From contig JAGFMI010000021.1 in NCBI GenBank assembly GCA_021030905.1, positions 310,001 to 374,000 on the forward strand: 64,000 nucleotides of DNA, read 5' to 3'. A program made the translations under genes and the position numbers. Below, piece by piece: positions 45,676 to 56,716 of this stretch. Position 1 is the first letter of the stretch; the number at the start of each line of letters is the position of its first letter. The stretch comes from Pyrenula massariospora (taxonomy: Eukaryota; Ascomycota; Eurotiomycetes; Pyrenulales; Pyrenulaceae). The notes under the pieces were generated by a model, which searched no databases, was not told where the DNA came from, and was given only the letters and a program-made list of their open reading frames with translations.

Positions 45676-46995
45676 ATGCCAACCTCAAGACCACCCACCC
45701 CCTTCGAACGCCGACGAAGACCCAAAACAACCTCCCACCACCCACCACTGCCATCTCCCCCAATCCACCGCCCGCCCCTCTCATCCACACCCCTCCGCCA
45801 CCACCTCCCATCCCCCAAAACACCCACTCCAACCCCTCCCCCTCCCTCCCCACTCCCCCCTCCCACACCAAAAACATGCGCCCACTGCGCCCACCCCGCC
45901 ACCCACGTCTGCCCTACCTGCTACCTCTCCCCCACCTACCCAACCGGCGCCCCCCACAAAACCTACTACTGCACCCTCACCTGCCAGCGCGCGCACTACC
46001 GCGCCCACAAGCCCCTCTGCCACGCGCTCCGCGCGCGCAAGCACGTCGCCGCCTCTTGCCGGGTGGTAAGGGATGCGCTGTGCGTGTTGGAGAGGGGGGT
46101 TAAGGATCTACCGCTGCGGGGCGGAGGGGGTGGGAAGAGTGCGGTTCTGAGTTTGGACTCTGCGGAGGATAGTCTTGCGGTCATGGCTAGTTTTATCAAG
46201 CTCCTGCTTGGAGGTATGTGCCCTGCGCTTCTACAACACCGCCACACACCCGCTCATACTAAACCCTGTCTCACAATCTATTCAGACCACTACACCTCAC
46301 TCGAAGAAATCCACGTCCACCCCAAAACCAACCCCAAACCCTCAAACCGCAACCTCCTCGCATCCACAACCCGCTCGCCAAAAATTCCGCCCAACCCGCC
46401 TACCCACGCCGTCCTAAAAGTCACACTCAAATCCTCCCCCGACTCGCCCTTCGCGGTCGACCTTACACCTTCGCGACACCAGCACCCTCCCTCTTTCCCC
46501 GACCTCCTCAACCCCTACCCCCTCTACGCCAAGAAGCACATCTCAACCCCCCTCCGCACGCGCCCTCTGGGCGACGCCGCGCAGGCGTTAAAGGAGCGGA
46601 TGGAGCGCGTCGGCGCGCAGCCTCTCACTGACATCGATAATTATGAGGTTTTTGTGCGAGGGCTGTATCTGCAGCGTCTGGGTGCCTTCTTCGACGAGTG
46701 GGCACACACCGTCTTTACGGCGGTCTACCGATGCAACCCGTTCACCGAGCTACAACTAACAACGCCAGAATTTGGGCGGGTCGCTGGGGATTTCCTCGGG
46801 GGTGTGCGGGAGGCGGTGGCTGTTTGGCGGTTGCTCGTGCGGGGGGGGATGGTGGGAAAGGGGGAAGGGAGGGTGATTGGGGAGTTGGTGGTTGATGGGG
46901 AGGTTTTGGTTAGGCGGGCGGAGGAGATGGTTGGGAGGGGGGAGGTTGATGGGGTTATGAGGGGGGTGGGGGAGTGGGGGCGAGGTTTTTGGTAG
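45676..46995 (+). CDS. MYND-type zinc finger protein (paralog B)
   Basis: Exons 45676-46213 and 46286-46995 (415 aa). The 72-nt intron (GTATGT, branch ACTAAA, ATTCAG) contains no in-frame stop, so the unspliced frame is also open (439 aa). Splicing is supported because it joins LLLG to DHYTSLEE, matching LLLQ-DHTKSIRE at the same junction of the MYND gene at 1951-3226. A Pro/Thr-rich N-terminus of about 65 residues precedes the finger: CAHC, CPTC, YYCTLTC and HKPLC at about 68-115. The C-terminal region aligns with paralog A (FAVDLT, RLGAFFDEW versus YAIDLT, equivalent spacing). Composition is extreme: the first half is C-rich and the end G-rich on the coding strand. No function can be given beyond protein binding by the finger. 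Confidence 0.85.
   Translation: MPTSRPPTPFERRRRPKTTSHHPPLPSPPIHRPPLSSTPLRHHLPSPKTPTPTPPPPSPLPPPTPKTCAHCAHPATHVCPTCYLSPTYPTGAPHKTYYCTLTCQRAHYRAHKPLCHALRARKHVAASCRVVRDALCVLERGVKDLPLRGGGGGKSAVLSLDSAEDSLAVMASFIKLLLGGMCPALLQHRHTPAHTKPCLTIYSDHYTSLEEIHVHPKTNPKPSNRNLLASTTRSPKIPPNPPTHAVLKVTLKSSPDSPFAVDLTPSRHQHPPSFPDLLNPYPLYAKKHISTPLRTRPLGDAAQALKERMERVGAQPLTDIDNYEVFVRGLYLQRLGAFFDEWAHTVFTAVYRCNPFTELQLTTPEFGRVAGDFLGGVREAVAVWRLLVRGGMVGKGEGRVIGELVVDGEVLVRRAEEMVGRGEVDGVMRGVGEWGRGFW
46214..46285 (+). other. In-frame intron of MYND paralog B
   Basis: 72 nt, divisible by three and free of stops, with GTATGT donor and TTCAG acceptor. Retention would add 24 residues between the finger region and the C-terminal domain. 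Confidence 0.7.
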
Positions 46996-47609
46996 AGCTT
47001 TTGATGATGAAATTGCTGCGCGTGGATTTTGTGGTGGATGGCCGCAGTGAGTGGAGCTATGTTGGAGGTCTGGAGCCGGTGCCGGCCGGGTGTGGTTGCG
47101 AAGATCATAGAAGAGCAGTGGAGATTTGTATCGGCGCTTTTCTATCAAGAGCGTGTAATACTGAGATAGAATAAGGAGCGCCGCATGAAGCGCGATACTC
47201 TCTTTCGTAGAAATACCAGGAATGCTTGCAAGACGATCGGTGGGATCAGAATAAAACCGTGTTTCGGGAAGTGCAAAAGCACTAGTCAGGCCAAAGAACA
47301 CCAGGGAATATCGTGCTTGAGAATAAACATTTCAGACTGAGCAATGGAGCAAGAGCTCCTTGTAACCCGCTCCTAAGAGGGACGGAGTGCCTGGTGGACT
47401 TCAGCTCATAGTCCGAGACGAGGATGTGACCTCTGGAACGAAAATCTGCCCCATCTCTTCATATGCCTGGTACACGCACCATTCCATGATCAGATCTCCG
47501 CATCTCATTTCTCGTAGTCCTGATCATCCTTATTGTCTTTGCCATTTTCATCGCTCTTGCCGGATTAGTCGTTGCTATCTCCGCCGCCGTCTTTCGTAGG
47601 GGCATTTTA
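46996..47609. other. Spacer between MYND paralog B and the paralog cluster
   Basis: About 610 bases between convergent genes. Short frames on both strands have no domains. Nothing else seen. Confidence 0.5.
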
Positions 47610-48666
47610 TCATATAGCCTCGATGACCTCGTCGTTGCTATTATCACTGTCGGATTCACCGAGCCCATATGCAAGCAGATCCATTCTCCATTGCTCGGTC
47701 TCAGGATCATTTCTAGGGGAATATCTCATAAGCCACTTCTCCAAATCAATGATACGAAGCCTCCACCAGAAATACTTGTTATGGTCGGGCTTAATACCCT
47801 GTGCACAAAGGCTGAAAGCATCTATGATATCTCTCTCGACACGCTTCTCGTTGAGAAGATTCGACATACTCCGTTTGGAGTTGCGCATGTATTGCAAGTT
47901 CGACCCGTAGTACTGGATCTGTGAAGCTATGCGCACATACAAAGGCTTTAATTTGAAGGCGTCAGTTCAAAAGTTTGTGACAAATAGGATAGGCTGAGAC
48001 AGTAGAACTTACTGGAACTGCGTTATTTCCTAGGTGAACATTGAATTGGAATGAGAAACCAGTCACAACCTTGTATTTGTAGCCCTCAAAATATCTTGCC
48101 CTGTCGGAAAGACGTTGAATTTTATTTTCGTGTAGCTCGTACTGTACGTTAGCTATTGGCTGGACCCTCGAGTCGCCTCCTGGACACAGACTGTTCTCGC
48201 TAATGATCCGAAAGACATCTTGAAAGTCGTAGTGCCATGACATGTAACTGCTCAGTGGTACTGAGATTTCGACATGCCGCATCTTGCTGAAGCTCGAGAT
48301 ACCCAATCCGGAAAGAGCAAGCGATTCAGAATTTTGCCAGAAAATTTCGCCAACGACGATTTTGTATCTTTTCTTGAAAAGCTCTTGGCTGGCTTCGGCA
48401 GCAAATTGCTTGTTAACCAATAGCCTTTTAAGAGAACCGCAGCACGGAGACCATCTCCTGGTGTCTTCTTTGACGTATTCCCAGGTGGAGTCATCCACGA
48501 CCCCTTCTAGAATTATGCGCCGAAGCTCCACAGGGATTGTCATTAGGTTAGGTGTGTTTGATTTGGCGGCTGTCGCGTTCTGCAAATCTTCGGGGATGCC
48601 GGTGTTGGAGGCGGTGGTGATCGCTTCGCAAGGCATCACAACAGTGTTGTTTGAATCTTGTGACAT
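47610..48666 (-). CDS. Cluster family member 1 (F-box-like, SKQF family)
   Basis: Exons 48666-48013 and 47945-47610 (329 aa); intron 67 nt (GTAAGT, branch CTGAC, TTAAAG), phase 0. The N-terminal ~35 residues are variable. An F-box-like helix follows (MTIPVELRRIILEGVV), then a Trp-containing loop (TRRWSPCCGS) and the family motif LLVNKQFAAEA. The middle contains GISSFSKMRHVEISV. Exon 2 starts with Pro (PLYVRIAS), as in all six members, and is longer here, with an acidic end (SDSDNSNDEVIEAI). No TM, signal peptide or known catalytic motif. The LPxELR start recalls F-boxes, but the rest does not match a named domain that I know. Function unknown. Confidence 0.82.
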
Positions 48667-49312
48667 CTTACGAAATTTTGTCGGCTGCTGGATTTAACAG
48701 GGGGTAACTGAACGGCCAGTAAACGGGCGATTTCAGAAGAGAAAGGATCCTTCTAGAAGAGCAGGCGGATATTGACCTACACTTTAACAGAGCGGATTGA
48801 CGATGAGGAGAAGTTAGAGTGAGAGTTAGAGGGAAAGAAAGTTAGTGGGAAGTATGAGCGCTTTGTCCGGTGTGGATCACACAGATCCCGCCTACCACTC
48901 CACCTTGTCAAACGCCGTTCCTGGATCTAAAAAATCTCATGATGCCGCAACTTTACTTTGATGCTTTGTCCCCTCTGGTATCGGTGTTCGCGAGGTGAGC
49001 CGAATACCTGTTGTTGTAGTATCTCAGCTAAATCATGTAGAATGGCTTTTAAGAATTGTACTCAGAGCATACCCGTAACATTCTCTAGCAACATCGATTG
49101 ACGGAGTAAGTTAAGCATGGCAGTTCTCCAGAGAATCAAATGAAAGCATGAAGTTTTTGTCCAGTGCTAAGTGTTTGCGGAGAGTCCTGCATCGGCTTCT
49201 CTTCCTAGAAAATCATACACGCCCCGTGAAGATTTTACTCTGCAAATAGATATTGGTTATGACGTGGGTCGCTTTGAAATTTGAATAACCTGATCTCCTA
49301 GAACTTATCGAG
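48667..49312. other. Spacer between cluster members 1 and 2
   Basis: About 650 bases: promoter of member 1 and 3' flank of member 2. No gene seen. Confidence 0.5.
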
Positions 49313-50223
49313 TTACGATTCAAGACGGGGAGAAGCTCCACGTTCAAGGTGCGGCTTGACGTCCTCTATCGCAAGGCAAATGAGGATATCTCGATATTCT
49401 AGCTCGGTGTTGCGAATGGTCTGGAGCCCATGCATATCGAAGGAGAAACCTCTAGTAAAGACCAATGTTACGGGCTGAACAAAACACATCAGCATCTCAC
49501 GAGCGTTGTCCTAGTCATGAGAGGAGAGGCACTCACTGGTATTGTCTTGTTAGTGAGAACAATCTCTACAGCAGCCTCAACCTTACACCAACCCGTTATT
49601 CTCCATGTATTCCTGTACGAGAAGGTGTGCACATTTACGAAATGTACAGCTTTCGGGGTCGAGAACTTGGAGATCGTACAATCATTAGTCGGTTGCAAGC
49701 TGAAATGATCGAGTGCCCTTATCACTCCATGGGTACGCACGTCGAAGCCCTTGGTATGTTCCGTACACAAGTAAATTCTAATGCGCCCTAGCGAGCCCAA
49801 GAACGGAACAGGGAGCGCGCGAAGCTCGTTGGTGAAAGTGGAGTAATTTCTTGTAATTAGGATTGCCTCTTTGCGGCCAAATACTGACTTGAAATCGACT
49901 GCAAATTGCTTGCTGACGAGAAATCCTTTTGGGCAAAGGAATGTGGCTGACCATGGTGGACGAACCGTCCGCCAGCCGAACATGCTCATATAATGTTCCA
50001 CAACGTCCTCCATAATTATCTGGCGGACTTCTAGAGGAAGAATGACCCATAGATCTCTGCCTGAGACTTTATCTTTGCCATTTGTGTATCTTAAAGCGCC
50101 GTTGGTGCTGTTGTCGTTGACGACAGAGCCTTCTTCGTTGACTAAATCTCGGTCCACGAATTGTTCGCTTCTGGAGATCGCTGTCCCCTTCGAAGTGATT
50201 TTGGTTCGTAAGCGACGGAGCAT
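49313..50223 (-). CDS. Cluster family member 2 (F-box-like, SKQF family)
   Basis: Exons 50223-49537 and 49474-49313 (282 aa); intron 62 nt (GTGAGT, branch CTGAT, GTTCAG), phase 0. The start is the ATG of MLRRLRTK; codons upstream in frame lack ATG. After ~55 variable residues come VILPLEVRQIIMEDVVEHY, WSATFLCPKGFLVSKQF and AVDFKSVFGRKEAIL, aligned with the other members. The middle has FLGSLGRIRIYL and a DHFSLQPTN segment comparable with DKFSVQPTR of member 5. Exon 2 begins PVTLVFTRG. The protein is small and soluble-looking, without known catalytic residues. Function unknown. Confidence 0.82.
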
Positions 50224-52283
50224 CTCGCTGGAAACCGCAGAAACCAGATTATCTTTCAAACGGATGTTATGCGAAAGCAACCACGAGATTTGCCTAGAAG
50301 CCTGCGCCGCTTGTCAAACTCTCCAACGCGCAGGCAACACTCAAAGGTGATCGCCGCTACGGAGGACCAGCGCCCTTATCCCATGCCTCAGCGCAATTCA
50401 ATGAATTTGAACGGGGAGATGACATAAGTTGTCACTTGATCCCGATGTTTTGTTTGGTAAAGGTCAGATTCCAAGTATATAATGATGATGATTTGCTAAA
50501 TGTCGCTTTACGTGGGTGAGGAGAATGCTCCAAGCGGTAGTTGCAAGATTATTGCAGCCTTGCGGAGTTGCCCGCTACATTAGAAGCTTACGAAGAACGA
50601 CTATGCTTGGGCAATAATGAGATGAAACCTTGGGGCTATGGAAATCTGATGCGCGTGCGTAATTATTCTAACAATGTTACGGCGGAAAACTACCTCTTCC
50701 ATTCGCGAAACTCCCTAAGGCCATATACCACTGCATCGTGTGCGCACAGGAAACTTAGCTTAATTGCCTGCTAATGGACTCGTCATCTAATTGCTACGAC
50801 CTGTGTGGAAAGGAACTAATGATAGGTCTCTCGACGTTGGAATCAGTTCTGCTATTCCCATTGGCCTAAAGATACGTCTCGCCCAACCACTTGGAATAAT
50901 ACAAATGTTTCGCCATATTCAAGCCCATCCGGCAGCAAATCCCCATTGTCCTGAGTGCCTCTCCCGCAGCAGCCATGTAATAAAAGTCTGGCGCAATCTC
51001 TATATCATCAAGTATGGGCTGTCCAGACGTGAGCTGAGGGTATGCGTTTGGCTAAACTTGGCGATGGATCCATGTGACACCTAGTTCTTCCACTGTTTCA
51101 TGAATTCGACTAACCTTCTGGGTAGATTGCGTGTGATGCCCAAGAAGACGTGCAATATCGTTGTCAGGGATGGTCAGGAGTGGTCAGAGGAGACGGACTT
51201 TGCAGACAAATTCGAGCCTGTCGATAACGTCATTGGAGTCACGAAGGACGCGGTCGGCATTCGTGGTGCTGAAGATTTTCTTGCGAACTTCTGAAGCGGG
51301 TTCGCTTGGTACTGTGAGAATGTTTGCTGGGATGGAGATGTTGATCGATTGATCGAAATATTTGGGACAGGCGGTGCCGATTGGAGAAGAGATAATGTGT
51401 CTTTCGACAAATAGTTATTCTTCGGTTGTAAAAGCTATGATAAGGAGAGATGGAACTATGTCGATAACATTAAAGGCCAAAGGCTCTGTGAGAAAGATAA
51501 TGTCGAACTCATCTTCGAAAGTGGGAGACAATTTTCCCGGGGAGGTTGGTTGAAAGGGCAAAGGTTTCCCACCGGCTTTTCTCTCCAGTAGCATTACGAG
51601 AGATATGTGTATCGAGACGTAGATGAGACAAAGGGGGCTGATCAGCATAGAGGATTTTACGACGTACATTGGAACCCTCTCCTCCCCTCTCTTTACCCCT
51701 ATCATTACCCGCATATGTCTAGCATGAATGTACGAACAAACGCCCAAGGTCCATGGACAGGCATGGATCCTAGATATATATTCCCACTCTGCTCCACAAT
51801 TGCAAGGCCTGACCGGGAGGGATATTCTAGATTTTCTGCAGAGAGGTTTTGGCAAATTTCTTGGGCATGCTATTGGCTAAGGTAATTTTAAGCCAGCTTA
51901 AATTAGTGCTAGAGGAAATACATCGTGTTGCAGGACAGAGCGGTTTGTATGGTTTGCAGAAATGGAGGCAAACCTGTGGGTGAGCGCGAGTCGTAGCAGC
52001 CAAGAAAGCGCACCACGTGGGCTGTTAGTAGGAGCGTGCGTTTTGTGGTGACGGACATAGACCGTGTTGAATGTAGTTTTGATGCCTTTCACTATGCCGG
52101 ACTGTGACAAGAGAAGTGATGCATGACCAATGGCCGGCAATGATGCCTGAGGCACTGACTTCGGCGCAAGGCTTTGTCACAACGCAGCAGGCTGTGAATT
52201 CTCCCCACGAGTGGCTCTTCAAAAAACATCAGAGTTTCATGGACATCTATATCTATCGTCGTTCGAGCTGAAATGTAATTGTC
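50224..52283. other. Spacer with possible decayed coding sequence
   Basis: About 2 kb in the middle of the paralog cluster. No intact gene is supported. On the minus strand, about 51550-50880 shows coding-like stretches in changing frames (separate entry). The outer parts are promoters of members 2 (left) and 3 (right), which are divergent. Confidence 0.5.
50880..51560 (-). pseudogene. Possible gene relic inside the cluster
   Basis: Reading the minus strand, a frame of about 70 codons (about 51420-51200) with coding-like peptide (SINISIPANILTVPSEPASE, NDVIDRLEFVCKVRLL) meets a stop and then continues (IPDNDIARLLGHH, SRIHETVEELG). A further open stretch lies beyond in a different frame (LDDIEIAPDFYYMAAAG). 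I could not link it to the SKQF family or to any named family, and no splice set restores one frame convincingly. It may be a decayed host gene or a multi-exon gene that I failed to assemble. Confidence 0.35.
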
Positions 52284-52995
52284 ATGGCAGCGCCTAACAA
52301 TCCAAGGCCGACCTTTGAGAGCCTCCCCTACGAGCTTCGCCGTATGATATTTTCATACCTAGCCGCAAATTACACTGGTGATACTATTCAGGACCCTAAT
52401 CTATGGTCATCCTCGATGTCTGCCCCGCGATCTATGCTCGTCAACAAACAATTCATCTCCGACTTTCGCGACGAGTTCTTCAGCAGGCATTTTGAGATGC
52501 GTCTTTCCTTCACGAGATGGAAAGAAGTCGTGGGGTACATCTCCCTGGCGGGACCTCAAGCGCTGAGGTCTATGCGTTCATTGACATTTACAATTCAATG
52601 GAGGGATTTCAAAGCTTGGGATAAATGGGTGCCATGGTTGATTGATATGTTGGATCGACATAGTGTAACCCCTGGCCCAAGCAGGGCGATTAAATCGTCG
52701 AGGATAAACGGTGTATCTAGAAGGAGCTTAGGTGATGCATGGAGACCACATGTCTACATGCTTACGTATTCTGTTGACATTGAATTGGTTAACATGAGTG
52801 TTCCGGTTCGTAGAACTGCTTAATGGTGGGCACTGCGTTTACCGACCAGCCCAGCCTTTTGAATTTGAGATCTATGATCCTTTGACGTTGAGCAATTTTG
52901 AAGCGCCCTGGCGCTGGGCTGTCGAGACGCACAAAGTCGGGACAGAAATGTCGGATAGTCTTCTCGCTTGTTTACAAAAGGTCGGTAATGCGTAG
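52284..52995 (+). CDS. Cluster family member 3 (F-box-like, SKQF family)
   Basis: Exons 52284-52805 and 52855-52995 (220 aa), the shortest member; intron 49 nt, phase 0. The donor GTTCGT is weak, and of the two acceptors 6 nt apart only CCCAG at 52854 keeps exon 2 open. Almost no variable N-terminus: ESLPYELRRMIFSYL starts at residue ~12, then a WSSSMSAPRSMLVNKQF block and FFSRHFEMRLSF. Next come LAGPQALRSMRSLTFTIQ and a WLIDMLDRHSVTPGPSRA stretch, matching members 4 and 5. Exon 2 begins PFEFEIYDPL. No other domain. Function unknown. Confidence 0.82.
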
Positions 52996-53285
52996 TTAAA
53001 GATAACGTCAGGCCACACAATGCTACAGCATGCCAACCTCTGCAGCGCGTACCGGCCTTAGGCCTCTTCAAGTCGCTGCCGTCCTGACTTCATTCACCTT
53101 GGTCCAGAGACTTGCTCTAGACCCAGAGACTTGTCCGAAAACATATCACCTGTCTTCCGCTGTCTTCTGACCGTGAATATACATTCTTTGATTCCTCAAG
53201 CATTTTCCACATCTATCACGCCTTGCATTTCTCAGGGTTCTCAAAGCCTTGGTCTCGCCCAGCACTACCCAACGCTCCGCAAACC

Positions 53286-54143
53286 ATGGGCGACGAAAAG
53301 AGTCAAACAGACGGCCACGACAGTTCATCGGCTTCGAAAAAATCTCTCCTGGCTACTTTACCATTCGAGCTCCGGCACCAGATCTTCGAAGACCTAGCAC
53401 AAGACTACACGCAAAACGATGCTTACGACCCCAAGAAATGGAGTGCGCTAACACACTGTCCCTCTGAGTATGCAGTCAGTAAGCAATTTGCTCGAGAATT
53501 TGGGCTAGCCTTCTACAAACGCGACTTCGAATTCCATGTCCATTTCAGCACAGGTGGCAGAGGGTGGCTGCTGCAGTTTGTCAGGTTCTTCGCACTCCCA
53601 GGAAGCAAACAGCTTCAGCACATGACACACCTGACAGTCACGATACAGATACGTGATCGGATATTGTGGCACGAGACCTTACCTCAGATTATGTGGGATA
53701 TGGATAGATTCAGTCTGTGTCCGACCAAGGCGGCAGCCGTGCCTTCTCTCGATGAACCTTCGGTGAGACTCGTGTTGTTGGGGAAGCCTGTACGCCCGAC
53801 CCAAATAAGGCGCTACCGAGTTGAGGTTACTTTGCGGGTGAAGCATACCAATCAAACTCTCGCGGTATGCTTCGGAGGGCTCCGATCCAGACGTTCAAAA
53901 CGGGATTTGGCTTGCTAACAGACATAGCCTTTCAATCTGACAATAATTGGAAGCGTTGATAAGGACGCGGCAGATCGACAGGGAAAGAGCCTTCAGTGGA
54001 TCCGTGAGCAAGTACACCCAGAGCTAGTTGCTCGGCAGATCAAGGAAGAATTTTCGAAACTGTTTGAGGGAGAAGAATGCAAAGTCCAAGGCTCCTTTTG
54101 GGGCCAACTCGAGTCTTTGGTCCGGGATAGCTCGTGGGATTGA
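53286..54143 (+). CDS. Cluster family member 4 (F-box-like, SKQF family)
   Basis: Exons 53286-53864 and 53928-54143 (264 aa); intron 63 nt (GTATGC, branch CTAAC, ACATAG), phase 0. The ATG is in an optimal ACCATGG context. Conserved blocks: TLPFELRHQIFEDLAQDY, KKWSALTHCPSEYAVSKQF, AFYKRDFEFHVHF, LQHMTHLTVTIQ, DMDRFSLCPTKA and RVKHTNQTLA just before the intron. Exon 2 begins PFNLTIIGSV and adds a helical tail (LQWIREQVHPELVARQIKE, ending FWGQLESLV). Closest relative in the window is member 5, in opposite orientation 270 bases beyond its end, so the two converge. Function unknown. Confidence 0.85.
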
Positions 54144-54412
54144 GGAAGCCAAGCCAAGGTTGCAGCTATGTTGGGATTAAGAAATGATGATAATTTGAAT
54201 CACAACCTATCGACTATTCAGGGAACTAGCTTCAGGGGAGTAGAATTCAGGCCCTGGTTCTTGGTGATAGTGCTCTCTGCGTGCTTTAGCTGATTCCTCC
54301 GAGCTTTCTTCGAGCTTTCTGAGCTTGCATCCGAATTAAAGCAACCTCCGAGCTGATCTCCTCTTCACTTATCAAGCTCAGCCACATCGTGGTGTTCGCA
54401 ATAGCCACCGCT

Positions 54413-55375
54413 TCAATGAATAGGATCATCAGGGAGCTGAGCGTAAGTCCAGAAGTATGCCGGCCCCTTTACTTCGACTCCAATGCACATTTTCGAGAAC
54501 CCATCCCTAATCTGCTTGACAATCTGCTTCTCCTCAAGTAGCTGTTTCCGAAGCCATTCTATATTTCTGCCGTGCTCTTTCAGTCGTGGTTCATGAATTG
54601 TACCCGCGACTCTAAGCTTGAAGGGCTAGAATTAGGCAGGTTAGTAGGCAAGAATATTGACCTGACAACGGGCTGCAGGCTTCCTTAAACGTACCGTGAC
54701 GGTTTGATTTTTATGCTTTACCCACAACAACAATTCAATACGAAAATTGTTCTTAGCGCTGATGAACCAACCATCCCTCTTATAGACTCGTGCTGACAAT
54801 ACCTTGAGAGCGGGCATGGCGATGGCCCTTGTCGGCTGCACACTGAATTTGTCTAGATCGTATAATAGTCGCGGTAAAGTTTTATGCCAGGAGACATGTT
54901 CTCTCAATTTGGTTTCAAGGGAAAGGTTTGGCATGCTCTGAAGCACATTACCACCAGCGAGTCCAATGAAAAGCTCGAACGATGAGATCTTTCCTTCTAC
55001 TTTCACATCTGGACCAATGTCGAATTCGAACGGTCGCTTATAGAACGCTGTGGCAAGTTCCCGAGAAAATTGCCGGCTCACAGCTAACTCTAGAGGGCAA
55101 TGCATGAGGCCGCTCCACGTCTTTGCATCACAAGCGGTCTTCTGGTCGTAATCGCCGGCCAATTCTTCGAAAATTGGTTGTCGGAGCTCGAAGGGTAGAA
55201 TATCGAGGAAGCTTTTCTTTGATGGATCTGGCGTTTCTTCAAAGGCTTCCGGTTCCGGTGTTTGCTCGCGCTCTCTCTCAAGACTCTCAACTCTCTCTTC
55301 CAGTTCGCTCATTCTCTGAAGCAATTCCACATTATTCGTATCGCTCATCCATTCCATTTTAATGACCGAAGACAT
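54413..55375 (-). CDS. Cluster family member 5 (F-box-like, SKQF family)
   Basis: Exons 55375-54695 and 54625-54413 (297 aa); intron 69 nt (GTACGT, perfect branch CTACTAAC, ATTCTAG), phase 0. Unlike its neighbours it has an N-terminal coiled-coil-like stretch (MSELEERVESLEREREQ). Then come the family blocks: ILPFELRQPIFEELAGDY, WSGLMHCPLELAVSRQF, AFYKRPFEFDI, LQSMPNLSLETK, DLDKFSVQPTRA and WVKHKNQTVT before the intron. Exon 2 starts PFKLRVAGTI and ends with a helical tail like member 4 (EWLRKQLLEEKQIVKQI, FWTYAQLP). Members 4 and 5 look like the most recent duplication of the cluster. The coiled coil hints at self-association. Function unknown. Confidence 0.85.
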
Positions 55376-56716
55376 GTTCGAGGTGGTCCAGTGAGATTGG
55401 ATGGTTATGTGAACATTGTGGACAAGAGTGGGGGATCAAGAAAGTCTAAAATAGTCTGACGCGAGGCAGTAAGGTATTTCTGAGAAACAAATCACACTTC
55501 TGTCGGCAAGTGAGCCGAGCACTACGTTGGAGTGAGCGGTCCTGCCGCAAGAGAAAGATAGGTAGTAAGAGTCTGTGCTCCGTTGGTCTTGAAAACTTGA
55601 CATACTCCTCCAGCTCCGAGGTGAACAAGGAAATTCTCTTTGTTCACTAATTTCCTAGTTCACGATGGTAGCTAGTCAGCCGATGGCGAAATAGTGAAGG
55701 TCTTTAGATAAACAGGATCACTAGGTGAATATCGTCGGCCTGCTCTAATTTTATTGGTACATGGACTAACAGCCATAGCCATCAATCACTGGATCCCGCT
55801 CCAGCTTTACACCTCCGAAAATCATTTCGGATGAGTTACCTTGGAAACATCTGCAAAGCATTGAGACACCTACTTGTAAAATAAACAAAAGGGCTGAAGA
55901 GACAGACTTGGCTGAGGATTTTGAGCTCGGCTCGGCATACCTTCCCCGTCGACAAGCTCTAGGAACATCGTCACGTCCCTGACGTTGGTGGACGCGCAAT
56001 CATACTACAGCAAAACCGCGATACAAGCATCAAAGGCGTTTCAACAAGTGTTCTTTTCACAGGTCAAGTAAAGCCCAATCAACTATCGGCGGCCACCATT
56101 TAGAATTTTTAGGTATAGGAATATCGATGTGAAGATCTTGAGCTCTAGAGACTCAAAGAGGAGCCGAAGGTCGGGTAAAAGGGCAGGTGCCTATATCGAG
56201 ATTTTGCTGTACCTTTACGGAGACCTATAAATACTCTAAAATAACTTCTCGAGACACGGAATAGTCTGCTTAAAGAATGTAAGAGGAAAAATGGTACTTG
56301 TATTGTTAGAGTATTACATGATCGGCTTCACTGACAACGAGGTGGCCTATCACAGGCACAATCGATCCATCTCGGATTCCCGTGAGATTCGACCATAACT
56401 GAGTCAGTCACAGAGTGCTACTATTTCTTCCAAACGCCGTATGATAAGTATTCTGCGCCCTGCAATTTGGCCTTCTCAAACATAGTAATCCCCCACCCTC
56501 CCCTTCGCCTCTCGCTTTGTTCGCCTCAAGCCAATTCTCAGGTTGCATCGGCCTCATTCGCGATTATCGACCGCAGCCCTCATTGCATAGCGAACACTTT
56601 TTTACCGTCTTCCCATCCCGTATATCAGTAACATATTCGCTGCAGGTGTCAACTTTGTTGACAAAGTCCTTCATAATTGCATTTGCAATGATAGATTGCT
56701 CTCGACCTATGCCCGA
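55376..56716. other. Spacer between cluster members 5 and 6
   Basis: About 1.3 kb without a supportable gene. Short frames near 55446-55999 have no domain and no family motif (no LPxELR or SKQF). It may once have held a further member, but I see no trace of one. Confidence 0.5.

Noticed and set aside
45654-46044. Gly/Val-rich minus-strand frames
   Set aside because: Antisense of the C-rich first half of MYND paralog B.
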